DNA of 64,000 nt from Actinobacillus lignieresii (GCF_900444945.1 NZ_UFRM01000001.1:754501-818500), one strand, 5' to 3'; counted from the first letter of the stretch, positions 27,433-38,303 are shown. The notes: generated by a model from the sequence alone, not told the origin. Made by a program: numbers and translations.

Positions 27433-29985
27433 CTACTCCGACAATTCGTCTAACAATGCCGATTTCAATGCTTTCTGAGCCTTATCGTCCAATGCCTGAT
27501 GTTGTTGTGTCGTGACCACAAAAAAGTCTTCCACTCTTTCGCCAATCGTGGTAATTTTCGCATTGATTAAATTTAAACCCAACTGATTAAGCACACTGCT
27601 GACCCGAGCTAACAATCCTTCGCGGTCAAGCGTAAACAATTCGAAAGCGGTTCGATTTTGCTGAGAATCCGCTAAAAATCTCACTTTGGTTTGGCGTTTG
27701 AACGATTGATGTTTTACCGGCTTGCGTTCCAAGTTACATACTTTCGGCTCACTTGTATTCAATACTTTCTCTAGCGATTGCTTAATTTGCTCGCAACGCA
27801 TTTCCTCAAGCGGTTTACCGTTTAATTCCGTCACAATAAAACTATCTAAAACCAACCCGTTTTGACTGGTAATAATTTGTGCGTCATGAATACTGACTTT
27901 TTTCTGGCTTAATATCTGTGCGATTCGTAAAAAAAGCTGGGCTTGATCCTCGCAATAAATAAAAATTTCGGTTGCGCCTCTGGCATATTCGTTACTTACC
28001 AGCACTAACGGCATTATCCGTTGTTTAAGATAAGCTAATGCGTGCCAGACCAATTGTTTCGGTTTATGGCGTAAAAAATAACTGTCCGGACAGACTTGCC
28101 AGAATTGCTGCAATCGGGTTCGTTCATCCGGTTTTAAGGCAAATTTAATCAATTCCAATGCCTGTTGGCGGTTCGTTTCGGCTTCTTTACGGTAATCAAG
28201 CGATTTCGTTAGTTGCTGATTGGTAAATTGAAAAAGTTGAGCGAAAAGCGACCGCTTCCAATCGTTCCAAAGCGTTTCGTTAGTCGCACAAATATCGGCG
28301 ACGGTTAAACACATCAAATCCGATAAAGCGGTCCGATTTTCTACCTTTTCGGCAAAGGCTTTAATCACAAACGGATCATGAATATCGCGGCGTTGTGCGG
28401 TAATCGACATAGTTAAATGCTCGCGTACCAACCACACCATTTTCGCAACCTGTATCGGATCAAAACCGTGTTGTAGCGCGAATTGTTCCATATCTAATGC
28501 GCCGACTTCTGCATGATCACCTTCTCGCCCTTTCGCTATATCATGGAATAATGCGGCGAAATAAAGTAACGGTTTATGCTGACAAGCGGTAAAATATTGG
28601 CAACAAAGCGGATGTTGTTCCGTTGTTTCCGCATCTAAAAAACTTTCGATTTTTAGCATTACGCGGATCGTATGCTCATCTACCGTATAGATATGGAACA
28701 AATCAAACTGCATTAAGCCGACAATATGTCGCCACTGCGGCAAATAGGCGGTTAATACGCCTAATTGATGCATAGGTACGATCGCCTTTTTAACTACATT
28801 CGGTTGTTCAAATAAACGAATAAAACGTGTTCTTGCTTCAGGTAATTCGCTTAACGGTTGCCCGAGTTTATGTAATGCCAAACGCAGATGTCTTAACATC
28901 GTTGCACTTGCTTTCGCATCGGGATATTGCGTTAAATAAAAGAATAAATCCAAAATTGATGTCGGCGTATGAGTAAAGCATCTACGATCTTGGCAATAAA
29001 TTTCCGATCCTTGTAGATAAAAATATTGATCAAGCGGTTGTTTTTCCAAATTATTTTGCGGCCGTAATACTTGTTGCTCAAAACTGTTCAGTAATAATTG
29101 ACTTAATTGAGAAATCGTTTGAGTCGCTTGGAAATATGATTTCATCATCGCTTCGACCGGCTGATTTCCTTCGCCTTGATAACCAAGCAACTCGCTCAAT
29201 TGCAATTGGCGATCAAAGCGTAGGCGATTGTCGTAACGCTTGAGCTGCAGATGTAAGGCAAAACGCATACGGAATAATACCGCTTGCGCGCTATTCAACT
29301 CCTTAAACTCTTCCGCAAATAAAATGCCTTTATTCAATAGGCTTTCGAAGGAATAGGTTCCGAAATGACGTAAAAAGATCCAAGAAACCAAATGCAGATC
29401 ACGCAGTCCGCCCGGGCTATGTTTGAGATCCGGCTCTAAGTTATAGCTGGTATTATGATAACGGGCGTAACGTTCATTCTTTTCTTCGATTTTAGCTTGA
29501 AAAAAAGCTTCTATCGGCCAATAGTCGGCTTGATAAATTTGCTCGACTAATGCCGTCCATAATTTTTTATTACCGGTTAGAAAACGCCCTTCATAAATAT
29601 TGGTTGCCACCGAAATTTCTTCGCGACCGATATCTAGGGATTCGGAAAGCGTACGAATACTCGCACCGACTTGTAATTTACAATCCCACAATACATTAAA
29701 TAATACGTTAAGTTTTTCCGCGGTTTCCTCATCGACACTCTGTTCCGTTAGCACCAATATATCTACGTCGGAAAGTGGGAACATTTCTCGTCTGCCGTAT
29801 CCGCCGACCGCAATTAATGCCATATCACTACGTTTATCAAAACCGAACTGACGCCACAAGCTAACAAGTAATTCGTCATAAAAATCACTGCGTTGATAAA
29901 TCAGTTCAAAAACGTCTTCTTGGGAAAAATCGTGACGTTGTTCCGTATTAAACTCGGCAAGTTGCGACTTAACATCAATATTCAT
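27433..29985 (-). CDS. glnD: Bifunctional uridylyltransferase / uridylyl-removing enzyme GlnD
   Basis: 850 aa (E. coli 890). GlnD senses glutamine and adds or removes UMP on PII protein, which controls glutamine synthetase. The nucleotidyltransferase motif GGYGRREMFPLSDVDILVL is near residues 60-80. The HD hydrolase domain has LFHDIAKGREGDHAEVGA, and two C-terminal ACT domains begin near EIFIYCEDQAQLFLRIAQIL and FELFTLDREGLLARVSSVL. The start MNIDVKSQLAEFN is accepted, as it is the first ATG of a continuous domain architecture. Confidence 0.95.
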   Translation of the reverse strand: MNIDVKSQLAEFNTEQRHDFSQEDVFELIYQRSDFYDELLVSLWRQFGFDKRSDMALIAVGGYGRREMFPLSDVDILVLTEQSVDEETAEKLNVLFNVLWDCKLQVGASIRTLSESLDIGREEISVATNIYEGRFLTGNKKLWTALVEQIYQADYWPIEAFFQAKIEEKNERYARYHNTSYNLEPDLKHSPGGLRDLHLVSWIFLRHFGTYSFESLLNKGILFAEEFKELNSAQAVLFRMRFALHLQLKRYDNRLRFDRQLQLSELLGYQGEGNQPVEAMMKSYFQATQTISQLSQLLLNSFEQQVLRPQNNLEKQPLDQYFYLQGSEIYCQDRRCFTHTPTSILDLFFYLTQYPDAKASATMLRHLRLALHKLGQPLSELPEARTRFIRLFEQPNVVKKAIVPMHQLGVLTAYLPQWRHIVGLMQFDLFHIYTVDEHTIRVMLKIESFLDAETTEQHPLCCQYFTACQHKPLLYFAALFHDIAKGREGDHAEVGALDMEQFALQHGFDPIQVAKMVWLVREHLTMSITAQRRDIHDPFVIKAFAEKVENRTALSDLMCLTVADICATNETLWNDWKRSLFAQLFQFTNQQLTKSLDYRKEAETNRQQALELIKFALKPDERTRLQQFWQVCPDSYFLRHKPKQLVWHALAYLKQRIMPLVLVSNEYARGATEIFIYCEDQAQLFLRIAQILSQKKVSIHDAQIITSQNGLVLDSFIVTELNGKPLEEMRCEQIKQSLEKVLNTSEPKVCNLERKPVKHQSFKRQTKVRFLADSQQNRTAFELFTLDREGLLARVSSVLNQLGLNLINAKITTIGERVEDFFVVTTQQHQALDDKAQKALKSALLDELSE

Positions 29986-30033
29986 CTGCTATTCCTAACT
30001 AAAAATCATGTAAAGCAATCATCTTTATCATAT

Positions 30034-30080
30034 AAAAAAGCGGTCAGAATTTGCAAAATTTCTGCAATTTCTGACCGCTT
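30034..30080 (-). terminator. Terminator of the downstream tyrP gene, uptake-signal type
   Basis: Arms 30039-30049 and 30070-30080 form AAGCGGTCAGA / TCTGACCGCTT, followed on the minus strand by a T run. Confidence 0.8.
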
Positions 30081-30091
30081 GGCATTTATAT

Positions 30092-31309
30092 TTAACCTGC
30101 AACTTGCGGCAAGTACCCCAGCTGAATAAGGAACGGAATAATCATAATAATAATGCCGGCAATTAGTGCGACTATCAGCGCAGCTTTACCGCCAATCACG
30201 CGATACGCCAAATTAGGATGTTGCTGACGCGCTTTCCACGCCAAACCGATTGGCAATAACATGCCGTAGAATGCAAATAATAAACCCGCATAACCTAACG
30301 CCGCAATAAATCCGTTCGGATAGAATAATGCAAACAATACCGGCGGAATAAAGGTCGCTAAGGTCAGCCATAAACGATTTGCCGGTAAATTCACACGTTT
30401 TAATAAATCCCCGACACACTCGAAGATACCCATTGCCACACCTAAGAATGAGGTAATTAACGCAAGTGCCGAGAATAACCGTACCATTTCGCCTAAAATC
30501 GTGCTGCCGGTAATTTGGCTGGTCGCTTTAACCAAACCGTTTAAGGTCGGATCCTGTTTTAAAATTTCAACGAATTCCGCTTGCGTTAAAACGCCGTGGG
30601 TTGCAAGTTGCCACAATAAATACGCCACTAACGGAATCGCGGTACCGATATAAATCGCAATACGAATTTTACGAATATCCGCATCTAAATAGGTATTGAT
30701 ACTCGCCATAATCACGTGGAAGCCGAACGAAGTAAAGAAAATCGGTACGGCCGATACTACAAACAGATTATCTAACGGTACAGCGGTTAAATTTTCCAAT
30801 TTTGCTTTTGGTAACATCATTAGTAATACAAAGACAAACGCAACGATTTTCCCAATAAATAATAAACGAGTTAAACCATCAACGCCTTTAATCCCAATCA
30901 CGACAAACGAACCGAGTAATACGGTAAAGAGTAAAATCCCTACTTGAGTCGTAGTATGCGCATCACCGATTTCAGGTAGTAATCCCGAAAGCAACGAACC
31001 GCCGCCGGTAATATAGGCGGCTAATAAAGCATAAAGCAAAATCAATAAACTTGCGGTTGCCAATACTCGTCCGGTTATACCGAAATATTGCTCTGCAAGA
31101 CTCGCTACGCCGACGTCTTGCTTGGGAGCAGTTTGATACACTTCCATAAACAATAAACCGGTATAAGCCAATAAAGCCCATAAACAAACCAGTAAAACAA
31201 CCGTCGCTCCGAATCCCATTCCCGCAGAAGTCAGCGGCATCGCTAACATCCCCGCACCAATCGTAGTGCCGGCAATCATTAAAGCACTACCTAAAATTTT
31301 ATTTTTCAT
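30092..31309 (-). CDS. Aromatic amino-acid permease, TyrP/Mtr family (copy 2)
   Basis: 405-aa inner-membrane transporter of the hydroxy/aromatic amino-acid permease family, with 11 predicted hydrophobic segments. MIAGTTIGAGMLAMPLTSAGMGFG at the N-terminus is the family signature. It is a close paralogue of the next upstream gene, so the pair arose by tandem duplication. The ATG at 31307-31309 gives MKNKILGSALMIAG, matching TyrP; a TTG at 31324 is not supported. TTTACA, 16 bp, TAAAAT upstream could serve as its own promoter; no full TyrR box pair was found. Substrate (Tyr, Trp or Phe) cannot be decided. Confidence 0.87.
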   Translation of the reverse strand: MKNKILGSALMIAGTTIGAGMLAMPLTSAGMGFGATVVLLVCLWALLAYTGLLFMEVYQTAPKQDVGVASLAEQYFGITGRVLATASLLILLYALLAAYITGGGSLLSGLLPEIGDAHTTTQVGILLFTVLLGSFVVIGIKGVDGLTRLLFIGKIVAFVFVLLMMLPKAKLENLTAVPLDNLFVVSAVPIFFTSFGFHVIMASINTYLDADIRKIRIAIYIGTAIPLVAYLLWQLATHGVLTQAEFVEILKQDPTLNGLVKATSQITGSTILGEMVRLFSALALITSFLGVAMGIFECVGDLLKRVNLPANRLWLTLATFIPPVLFALFYPNGFIAALGYAGLLFAFYGMLLPIGLAWKARQQHPNLAYRVIGGKAALIVALIAGIIIMIIPFLIQLGYLPQVAG

Positions 31310-31350
31310 TTGTAATATAACCAATCATTGTGTTTACAATTTAATTTTAA

Positions 31351-31394
31351 CAAGCGGTCGAAATTTGTAAAAAATTAGCAACATCGGACCGCTT
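31351..31394 (-). terminator. Inverted uptake-signal pair between the two tyrP genes
   Basis: CAAGCGGTC (31351-31359) and GACCGCTT (31387-31394) are inverted, with little T tract; a weak terminator at best. Confidence 0.45.
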
Positions 31395-31404
31395 ACACTC
31401 CCTA

Positions 31405-32619
31405 TTATCCCACTACTTTCGGTAAATAACCCGCTTCAATAATAAATGGAACGTTAATAATAAATATTGCTAATAATAATGCAACTAACAATGCAATATT
31501 TCCGCCGAATACTTTGTATTTAGCCTCCGGATATTGTTTACGGAACTTCCAAACCATCGCAATCGGTAAAACAAGTGCGTAAAAAGCAAACATTTGTCCC
31601 GCATAACCTAATGCGGCAATAAAACCTTCGGGATAGAAAAAGGCAAATAACATCGGCGGAATAAAGGTTAAAAGACCGAGTGAAATTCGAGGCGCATTAA
31701 TATGTACTCGCTTAAATAGATCCTCTAAACACTCAAATAAACCCAATGCAACCCCTAAAAATGAGGTGATTAACGCCAATGCCGAGAATAATTTAACTGT
31801 ACCGCCAATTAATGAGCTACCGGTAATTTGTTGAATCGCTTCAGCCAACCCGTTTAACGTCGGATCTTTCTCAATTAATTGTAAAAATGCGGTTTGGTTT
31901 AACAACCCGTGTGTTGCAAGCTGCCATAATACATAAGCGACTAACGGAATCGCCGTACCGACTAAAATCGAAATACGTAACGCTTTGACATTACCGTCTA
32001 AATATTTATTTAAGCTCGGAATTGAACCGTGGAAGCCGAATGCCGTAAAGAAAACCGGTGTAGCGGAAATCAATAGCGCATTATCAATCGGCATTTCAAG
32101 TAAATTATCCACGGAAATATTCGGTAATAATAATGCCAAGACTAAGAAAAACGCGCCGATTTTCGTTAAGAAAAGAATACGATTTACCACATCCACACTG
32201 GTTGTCCCGATAACCACAAAAGTACCGAACACAAGGGTAAAAATCACACCTGCAATTCTTTTGGTGGTTTCGCTATCGCCGATCGTCGGCATGATACCTG
32301 CCAATAACGAGCTTCCTCCGGACACATAAGCGGAAAGAATGGCATACAGGAAAATCACTAACACTGCGGTAGAAACGATTCGACCGAAGTTTCCATAATA
32401 TTTTTCGGCTAAAGTACCGATACCCGCATCACTTTCGGCATTTTGATAAAGTTCTACGAATAATAACGCACCAAATGACAATAATAACCAAAGTGCGATG
32501 AGTAATGCCACCGTCCAGCCGAAACCGATTCCCGCAGAAGTGAGAGGCATCGCCAGCATTCCCGCACCGATTGTCGTCCCCGACACAATCAATGTGCTGC
32601 CAAAAGTTTTATTTTGCAT
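31405..32619 (-). CDS. tyrP: Tyrosine-specific transport protein TyrP (copy 1)
   Basis: 404 aa, the length of E. coli TyrP (403). The N-terminus MQNKTFGSTLIVSGTTIGAGM matches TyrP. About 11 membrane helices; proton-driven tyrosine import at the inner membrane. Its upstream region carries two abutting TyrR boxes with the weaker one over the -35 hexamer, the arrangement known from E. coli tyrP, which supports the identity and predicts control by tyrosine and phenylalanine through TyrR. Confidence 0.9.
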   Translation of the reverse strand: MQNKTFGSTLIVSGTTIGAGMLAMPLTSAGIGFGWTVALLIALWLLLSFGALLFVELYQNAESDAGIGTLAEKYYGNFGRIVSTAVLVIFLYAILSAYVSGGSSLLAGIMPTIGDSETTKRIAGVIFTLVFGTFVVIGTTSVDVVNRILFLTKIGAFFLVLALLLPNISVDNLLEMPIDNALLISATPVFFTAFGFHGSIPSLNKYLDGNVKALRISILVGTAIPLVAYVLWQLATHGLLNQTAFLQLIEKDPTLNGLAEAIQQITGSSLIGGTVKLFSALALITSFLGVALGLFECLEDLFKRVHINAPRISLGLLTFIPPMLFAFFYPEGFIAALGYAGQMFAFYALVLPIAMVWKFRKQYPEAKYKVFGGNIALLVALLLAIFIINVPFIIEAGYLPKVVG

Positions 32620-32655
32620 ATTCTTATAACCTCTAAGATTGTTATCAGTCGAGGT

Positions 32656-32715
32656 ATTCTACAAGAACAAAAACAAAATGTAACGAAAAAATTTCACTGT
32701 AAACATATTATTACA
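32656..32715 (-). promoter_or_regulatory. tyrP promoter with two TyrR boxes
   Basis: The strong box at 32698-32715 reads TGTAAA-N6-ATTACA (11 of 12 to TGTAAA-N6-TTTACA). The weak box at 32679-32696 reads TGTAAC-N6-ATTTCA (9 of 12). They are separated by 1 bp. On the minus strand the -35 GTTACA (32684-32679) lies inside the weak box and TAGAAT (32661-32656) follows after 17 bp. Confidence 0.75.
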
Positions 32716-32804
32716 GCATTTAAAATCAATGACTTAGTTTCACTTTATCCGTTGTAAGTTTCCAATGAAATTCAACCGCTTGTAAAATCGACAATTTCTT
32801 ACAC

Positions 32805-32834
32805 AAAAAAGCCGAGAAACTTTCGCTTCTCGGC
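32805..32834 (-). terminator. Terminator of ftsH
   Basis: GCCGAGAA (32811-32818) pairs with TTCTCGGC (32827-32834); six T follow on the minus strand. Confidence 0.9.
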
Positions 32835-32856
32835 TTTATTCATTTATGACGAATAA

Positions 32857-34788
32857 TTAAGCATCCGCCTGCTTATCGGCTACCGCATCGGTATGCGGAA
32901 CATCTTTAGACGGCTGTTCTTCATCACTTTTTGATGTCGTTGCGGAATCGCTTGACGAACTGTCATCGCCTTTATCGTTCCAACCCGCCGGTTCACCAAC
33001 CGGACGGCGATTCATTAAATCGTCAATTTGTTTACGATCTAAGGTTTCATATTTTAACAACGCATCTTTCATCGCATGTAAAATATCTATATTGTCTTCT
33101 AAGGTTTTCTTCGCTCGCTCATAGTTACGATCAATAAGCTTACGCATTTCTTGGTCAATCAGTTTTTGCGATTCTTCCGATACGCCTTTGATTGCGCCCA
33201 TACCGTCTTCATTTTGATAGAATAACGGGCCTAACGCTTTCGAGAAGCCCCATTGCGTTACCATCGCACGAGCAATTTGTGTCGCACGGTGAATATCCGA
33301 AGACGCACCGGTGGTAATTTTATCTTCACCGAAAATCAGTCCTTCGGCGATTCGTCCCGCAAATAAGGTTGAAAGCTGGCTTTCTAACTTAGTAAAGGTT
33401 TCGCTCACACGGTCGCCTTCCGGTAAAAATTGCGCAAAACCAAGCGCTTGACCGCGCGGCACAATCGTCACTTTATTGAGCGGATCGTGTTCCGGCATTA
33501 AATAACCGACAATTACGTGACCGGCTTCATGATAAGCGGTATTCATCAATTCTTTTTCCGTCATCGTATTTGAACGACGCTCCGGTCCCATATTGATTTT
33601 ATCGCGTGCTTGCTCAAAATCGAGCATAGTGACTACGCGCTGATTTTTACGCGCTGCGAATAATGCCGCTTCATTAACCAAGTTTGCCAATTGTGCACCC
33701 GAATAGCCCGGCGTACCGCGAGCGACCACCATCGGGTCAACATCCGGTGCAAGCGGTACTTTTTTCATATGTACTTTTAAGATTTGCTCGCGACCTTTTA
33801 CATTCGGTAAATCGACCGTTACTTGACGGTCGAAACGTCCCGGACGAGTTAAAGCGTCATCAAGCACATCGGCACGGTTAGTCGCAGCAATAATAATCAC
33901 CCCTTCCGAACCTTCAAAACCGTCCATTTCCACTAACATTTGGTTAAGGGTTTGTTCACGCTCGTCATGGCCGCCGCTGAAACCGGCACCGCCACGTTTA
34001 CGACCGACCGCATCAATTTCATCGATAAAAATGATACAAGGTGCATTTTTCTTCGCTTGTTCGAAAAGATCACGCACACGAGAAGCACCGACACCGACAA
34101 ACATTTCTACGAAGTCGGAACCCGCCATCGTAAAGAACGGTACGCCCGCTTCACCGGCAATCGCTTTCGCTAATAACGTTTTACCCGTACCCGGAGGACC
34201 GACCATCAAAATACCTTTTGGAATACGTCCGCCCAATTTTTGGAATTTACTCGGGTCTTTTAAGAAGTCCACCACTTCACCGACTTCTTCTTTGGCTTCA
34301 TCACAGCCCGCAACATCGGTAAAACGTGTTTTAACCTGCTCCGCCGTCAGCATTTTTGCTTTGCTTTTACCAAAGCTCATTGCGCCGCGACCGCCACCAC
34401 CTTGCATTTGGCGCATATAGAACAACCAAAAACCGATGAGCATTAACATCGGGAACCATGAAATTAAGATTTGAGAAAGCAAACCGCGACGTTCTTTCGG
34501 CTGACCAGTCACCGTCGCATTTGTTTTCGCTAAATCCGCCAATAAATATTCATCGTACATCGGCATCACGGTTTGATATTGCGTACCATCATTTTTGGTA
34601 ACGGAAATGGTTTCATCGTTACGTTTGAAATCCACTTCTTTAAGGTTATTCGATTTAATATCGTTCAAGAAAGTTGAATAAGCAACCGTATTGTTGTTAC
34701 CAAAATTTGAATTAAAGCCTTCAAAAGCAGTCATCAGCACAATAGCTACCACTACCCAAAGGACAATATTTTTAACCATATCGTTCAA
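32857..34788 (-). CDS. ftsH: ATP-dependent zinc metalloprotease FtsH
   Basis: 643-aa membrane AAA+ protease that degrades misassembled membrane proteins and regulators such as LpxC and sigma-32. Two membrane helices (about 5-25 and 100-120) flank a periplasmic domain. The AAA module has Walker A GPPGTGKT and Walker B IIFIDEID; the protease site is HEAGH. The likely start is the TTG at 34788: AGAGGAA is 9 bp upstream of it, and [11 protein letters not shown] aligns with the E. coli start MSDMAKNLILW. The next ATG (34779) is too far from that site. Downstream of rlmE, as in E. coli. Confidence 0.95.
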   Translation of the reverse strand: MNDMVKNIVLWVVVAIVLMTAFEGFNSNFGNNNTVAYSTFLNDIKSNNLKEVDFKRNDETISVTKNDGTQYQTVMPMYDEYLLADLAKTNATVTGQPKERRGLLSQILISWFPMLMLIGFWLFYMRQMQGGGGRGAMSFGKSKAKMLTAEQVKTRFTDVAGCDEAKEEVGEVVDFLKDPSKFQKLGGRIPKGILMVGPPGTGKTLLAKAIAGEAGVPFFTMAGSDFVEMFVGVGASRVRDLFEQAKKNAPCIIFIDEIDAVGRKRGGAGFSGGHDEREQTLNQMLVEMDGFEGSEGVIIIAATNRADVLDDALTRPGRFDRQVTVDLPNVKGREQILKVHMKKVPLAPDVDPMVVARGTPGYSGAQLANLVNEAALFAARKNQRVVTMLDFEQARDKINMGPERRSNTMTEKELMNTAYHEAGHVIVGYLMPEHDPLNKVTIVPRGQALGFAQFLPEGDRVSETFTKLESQLSTLFAGRIAEGLIFGEDKITTGASSDIHRATQIARAMVTQWGFSKALGPLFYQNEDGMGAIKGVSEESQKLIDQEMRKLIDRNYERAKKTLEDNIDILHAMKDALLKYETLDRKQIDDLMNRRPVGEPAGWNDKGDDSSSSDSATTSKSDEEQPSKDVPHTDAVADKQADA

Positions 34789-34837
34789 GGTTAAGTTCCT
34801 CTTTTAGAATAAAAAATTCGTTATCTTAATTTCACAC

Positions 34838-34880
34838 AAGCGGTTGAATTTTGCCAAAAATTCGCAATTTTTAACCGCTT
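34838..34880 (-). terminator. Inverted uptake-signal pair between rlmE and ftsH
   Basis: AAGCGGTT (34838-34845) and AACCGCTT (34873-34880) with extended AT arms; no strong T tract, so partial read-through into ftsH is likely. Confidence 0.5.
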
Positions 34881-34881
34881 A

Positions 34882-35508
34882 TCAACCTTTATATCCCGTT
34901 GCGACAATATAAACTTCTCTTGAACGATCACGAGAAGCTTCAGGCTTACGTACTTTTACCGTACTAAACATTGCACGAATATCTCTTAAATACTCATCAA
35001 AACCTTCGCCTTGGAACACTTTGACGACAAAACTGCCTTTAGGTGCAAGTACCTGACGACACATATCTAAAGCCAGTTCTACTAAATACATTGCTCGCGG
35101 AATATCGACCGACGGCATACCGCTGAAATTCGGCGCCATATCCGACATTACCACATCCACCATATCATCACCGACACGCTCTAACAGCGCATTCAACACC
35201 GATTCTTCTCGGAAATCGCCTTGTAGAAAGTCCACCCCGACAATCGGGTTCATATCTAAAATATCGCAAGCGATAATTCGACCTTTACTGCCGATTTGTG
35301 TTACCGCATATTGTGACCAACCGCCCGGTGCCGCACCTAAATCCACTACGGTCATGCCCGGCTTGAACAAGCGATCGGTTTGTTGAATTTCATCCAATTT
35401 AAAATAAGCGCGAGAACGCAACTTTTGTTTGTGTGCTTTCTGTACGAACTGGTCTTTAAAATGCTCCGCCAACCAGCGAGAGGAACTGGCACTTCTTTTT
35501 CTGCCCAT
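34882..35508 (-). CDS. rlmE: 23S rRNA 2'-O-ribose U2552 methyltransferase
   Basis: 208 aa (E. coli RrmJ/FtsJ 209), a heat-shock methyltransferase acting on the assembled 50S subunit. The SAM loop is [15 protein letters not shown], and the K-D-K-E catalytic residues are recognisable: K in [10 protein letters not shown] in [12 protein letters not shown] in [11 protein letters not shown], and E in [11 protein letters not shown]. It is the first gene of an rlmE-ftsH unit. Confidence 0.96.
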   Translation of the reverse strand: MGRKRSASSSRWLAEHFKDQFVQKAHKQKLRSRAYFKLDEIQQTDRLFKPGMTVVDLGAAPGGWSQYAVTQIGSKGRIIACDILDMNPIVGVDFLQGDFREESVLNALLERVGDDMVDVVMSDMAPNFSGMPSVDIPRAMYLVELALDMCRQVLAPKGSFVVKVFQGEGFDEYLRDIRAMFSTVKVRKPEASRDRSREVYIVATGYKG

Positions 35509-35649
35509 TCTCTAATAATCTCTTCTCTAATGTAGCTAAAAAATATAGTTTATCATAATAAGGACAATTTAGCTCAATTCAAGAGAGAAAAGCTATCGGA
35601 AAGTTAAATTTTTGTAATAAACAAAAATATTCATCAAAATTTCAGCAAA

Positions 35650-35665
35650 AAGCAATCGTTTGCCA
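35650..35665 (+). promoter_or_regulatory. PurR-box-like site upstream of guaB
   Basis: AAGCAATCGTTTGCCA matches 12 of 16 positions of the PurR operator ACGCAAACGTTTGCGT (consensus from memory), including the central CGTTTGC. It sits just upstream of the guaB -35 box. Confidence 0.55.
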
Positions 35666-35674
35666 AAATTCAAA

Positions 35675-35703
35675 TTTACAAAAAAAGGAAACCTCTGTAT
35701 AAT
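35675..35703 (+). promoter_or_regulatory. guaB sigma-70 promoter
   Basis: TTTACA (35675-35680, 5 of 6), 17-bp spacer, perfect TATAAT (35698-35703). Start of transcription would be near 35710. Confidence 0.75.
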
Positions 35704-35761
35704 CCGCTCGCAATTTTTCCCATACCTATTTTTTTATTTGAATCTCAAAGGAACTATTGCA

Positions 35762-37225
35762 ATGCTACGTATCAAACAAGAAGCCCTCACATTTGATGAT
35801 GTTCTTCTAGTCCCTGCACACTCTACCGTGCTTCCAAATACAGCTGATCTTTCAACTCAACTTACTAAAGAAATTCGCCTTAATATCCCAATGCTTTCTG
35901 CGGCGATGGATACCGTTACCGAAACTAAATTAGCCATTTCTTTAGCACAAGAAGGCGGTATCGGTTTTATCCATAAAAATATGTCGATCGAACGCCAAGC
36001 GGATCGTGTGCGTAAAGTGAAGAAATTCGAAAGCGGTATCGTTTCCGAGCCGGTAACGGTTTCTCCGGATCTTACGCTTGCCGAGCTTGCGGAATTAGTT
36101 AAGAAAAACGGTTTTGCCGGCTATCCGGTAGTGGACGGTGAAAATAATCTGATTGGTATTATTACCGGACGTGATACACGTTTTGTAAGAGATTTAACTA
36201 AAACGGTTGCTAAAGTAATGACGCCTAAAGAACGTTTAGTCACGGTAAAAGAAAGTGCTAATCGTGAAGAAATCCTTGAATTAATGCATCAACATCGCGT
36301 TGAAAAAGTATTAATGGTTGATGATAACTTCAAACTAAAAGGTATGATCACCGTTAAAGACTTCCAAAAAGCGGAACAAAAACCGAATGCGTGTAAAGAT
36401 GAATTCGGTCGTTTACGTGTCGGCGCAGCGGTTGGTGCAGGTCCGGGTAATGAAGAACGTATTGATGCGTTAGTAAAAGCAGGCGTGGACGTGTTATTAA
36501 TCGACTCTTCACACGGCCACTCTGAAGGCGTATTACAACGTGTCCGTGAAACCCGTGCAAAATATCCTAATTTACCGATTGTTGCCGGTAATATCGCAAC
36601 TGCCGAAGGTGCAATCGCATTAGCGGATGCCGGCGCAAGCGCGGTAAAAGTGGGTATCGGTCCGGGTTCGATCTGTACTACACGTATCGTAACCGGTGTA
36701 GGTGTACCGCAAATCACTGCAATCGCAGAAGCAGCTGCTGCATTAGAAGGTCGTGGAATCCCTGTAATTGCTGACGGTGGTATCCGCTACTCCGGCGATA
36801 TTTCAAAAGCAATCGCAGCGGGCGCAAGCTGTGTTATGGTAGGTTCTATGTTTGCCGGTACCGAAGAAGCACCGGGAGAAATCGAACTTTACCAAGGCCG
36901 TGCATTTAAATCTTACCGTGGTATGGGTTCATTAGGTGCGATGAGCAAAGGTTCTTCAGACCGTTATTTCCAATCGGACAACGCGGCAGATAAATTAGTA
37001 CCGGAAGGTATCGAAGGTCGTATCCCTTACAAAGGTTTCTTAAAAGAAATTATCCACCAACAAATGGGTGGTTTACGTTCTTGTATGGGCTTAACCGGTT
37101 CGGCAACTATCGAAGATCTCCGTACTAAAGCACAATTCGTGCGTATCAGTGGTGCAGGTATTAAAGAAAGCCACGTTCACGATGTAACGATTACTAAAGA
37201 AGCACCTAACTATCGTATGGGTTAA
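35762..37225 (+). CDS. guaB: Inosine-5'-monophosphate dehydrogenase
   Basis: 487 aa (E. coli 488). It oxidises IMP to XMP with NAD+, the committed step to GMP. The TIM barrel is interrupted by a two-CBS-domain insert (about 93-205, beginning GIVSEPVTV). The catalytic cysteine is C305 in [13 protein letters not shown], and the flap region GRIPYKGF is present. The ATG at 35762 follows AAAGGAACTATTGCA; an upstream TTG at 35660 lies before the promoter and is not a start. guaA, normally next, is displaced by a foreign-looking gene. Confidence 0.97.
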   Translation: MLRIKQEALTFDDVLLVPAHSTVLPNTADLSTQLTKEIRLNIPMLSAAMDTVTETKLAISLAQEGGIGFIHKNMSIERQADRVRKVKKFESGIVSEPVTVSPDLTLAELAELVKKNGFAGYPVVDGENNLIGIITGRDTRFVRDLTKTVAKVMTPKERLVTVKESANREEILELMHQHRVEKVLMVDDNFKLKGMITVKDFQKAEQKPNACKDEFGRLRVGAAVGAGPGNEERIDALVKAGVDVLLIDSSHGHSEGVLQRVRETRAKYPNLPIVAGNIATAEGAIALADAGASAVKVGIGPGSICTTRIVTGVGVPQITAIAEAAAALEGRGIPVIADGGIRYSGDISKAIAAGASCVMVGSMFAGTEEAPGEIELYQGRAFKSYRGMGSLGAMSKGSSDRYFQSDNAADKLVPEGIEGRIPYKGFLKEIIHQQMGGLRSCMGLTGSATIEDLRTKAQFVRISGAGIKESHVHDVTITKEAPNYRMG

Positions 37226-37236
37226 TTCTTAGGTAT

Positions 37237-37261
37237 AGGTGGGCTTTCCAACCCACCTTTT
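37237..37261 (+). terminator. Terminator of guaB
   Basis: AGGTGGG (37237-37243) pairs with CCCACCT (37252-37258), followed by T. It isolates guaB from the next gene. Confidence 0.75.
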
Positions 37262-37334
37262 ATAGTTTGAAGTACGGTTGAGATTTGCAAAATTGTGAGA
37301 AATTTAATCGATTATCCTACTAATAGGAAATGAT

Positions 37335-38303
37335 ATGGGCGATGTTAATTTAACACCCGTTAAAGTGACTTGTGATTTGACACCATTGGTACAAAGTATC
37401 CCTAATGGAGTCAGTAAAATTTTTGACTTAGTATTTGGGAAAATGGTAGCTAAAAGAGAAGCTGCTGAAAAATTACTAAATGCTCAAACAGAAAGACAAT
37501 CAAGATTAATTATTGATGGAAAGGCTTCTTTGGATAACAATGGTACATTTATTAATTTTGAACAAGTTCAATCAGATAATATTCAACAGTGCTTAGAATA
37601 TGCCGTAAATGAAGCATTACACAAAGAAGATAATCCTCCAGAGAAGGACATTTCTAGAACTTTCTTTAATAAATGGAGAGACTATGCCCAGCATATTGAT
37701 GAAGATTCATTAAAAGAATTTTGGGGAAGAATTCTAGTCGAGGAAATTTATAATCCAAGTACGATTGATCTTAGAGTATTAAATACATTATCAATGCTTT
37801 CACAAAAGGAGGCTAAAATATTTAATGAAGCTATAAAATATATCATTTTTAATGAATATTTAGCGATAGATTTCATTCCTTCTGAAAGCAAGCATAGAAT
37901 TATTGAAACTTTATATAGTATAGGAGCAATATCTAGTATACCGAAACCAGGGTTGCGTTTAGGAACTAGAATATGGAGGTTCAAAAATGATTTCCACAAT
38001 TATCATTGCTTCTATCACCAAAAAAATAATTTTTGTATTACATTTAATGTCGAAGATTCTATAGATGATGATGGCGAGGGAATATCATTAGAATTATTAG
38101 AACTCACAGTCATAGGTAAAACATTATATAACTTAGCTATATCCATTGACGAACAACTATCTATTAATTTAGCTAAAACCATTACTAAAGATATGTTAAA
38201 TCAAATAGATAGAGATAAAGCATTAAGAATTGTTTCCATTAATGTATATCGTTTAAAAAATCAAACTGTTACCGATAATTTATTTTCTAAAACATTCAAA
38301 TAA
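37335..38303 (+). CDS. DUF2806-like protein of unknown function between guaB and guaA
   Basis: 322 aa, no signal peptide or membrane helix. The block [20 protein letters not shown], then [20 protein letters not shown] and SQKEAKIF, resembles the DUF2806 family pattern (assignment from memory, not a search). The N-terminus is a basic-acidic helix after [13 protein letters not shown]. Base use differs from neighbours: many AAT, ATA, AGA and TTA codons, clearly AT-rich, suggesting recent acquisition. Upstream is a guaB terminator and a decayed uptake-signal-like pair (about 37272-37315). TAGGAAATGAT precedes the ATG. It ends 11 bp before guaA, so guaA is probably read from this gene's promoter or by read-through. 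Confidence 0.7.
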   Translation: MGDVNLTPVKVTCDLTPLVQSIPNGVSKIFDLVFGKMVAKREAAEKLLNAQTERQSRLIIDGKASLDNNGTFINFEQVQSDNIQQCLEYAVNEALHKEDNPPEKDISRTFFNKWRDYAQHIDEDSLKEFWGRILVEEIYNPSTIDLRVLNTLSMLSQKEAKIFNEAIKYIIFNEYLAIDFIPSESKHRIIETLYSIGAISSIPKPGLRLGTRIWRFKNDFHNYHCFYHQKNNFCITFNVEDSIDDDGEGISLELLELTVIGKTLYNLAISIDEQLSINLAKTITKDMLNQIDRDKALRIVSINVYRLKNQTVTDNLFSKTFK

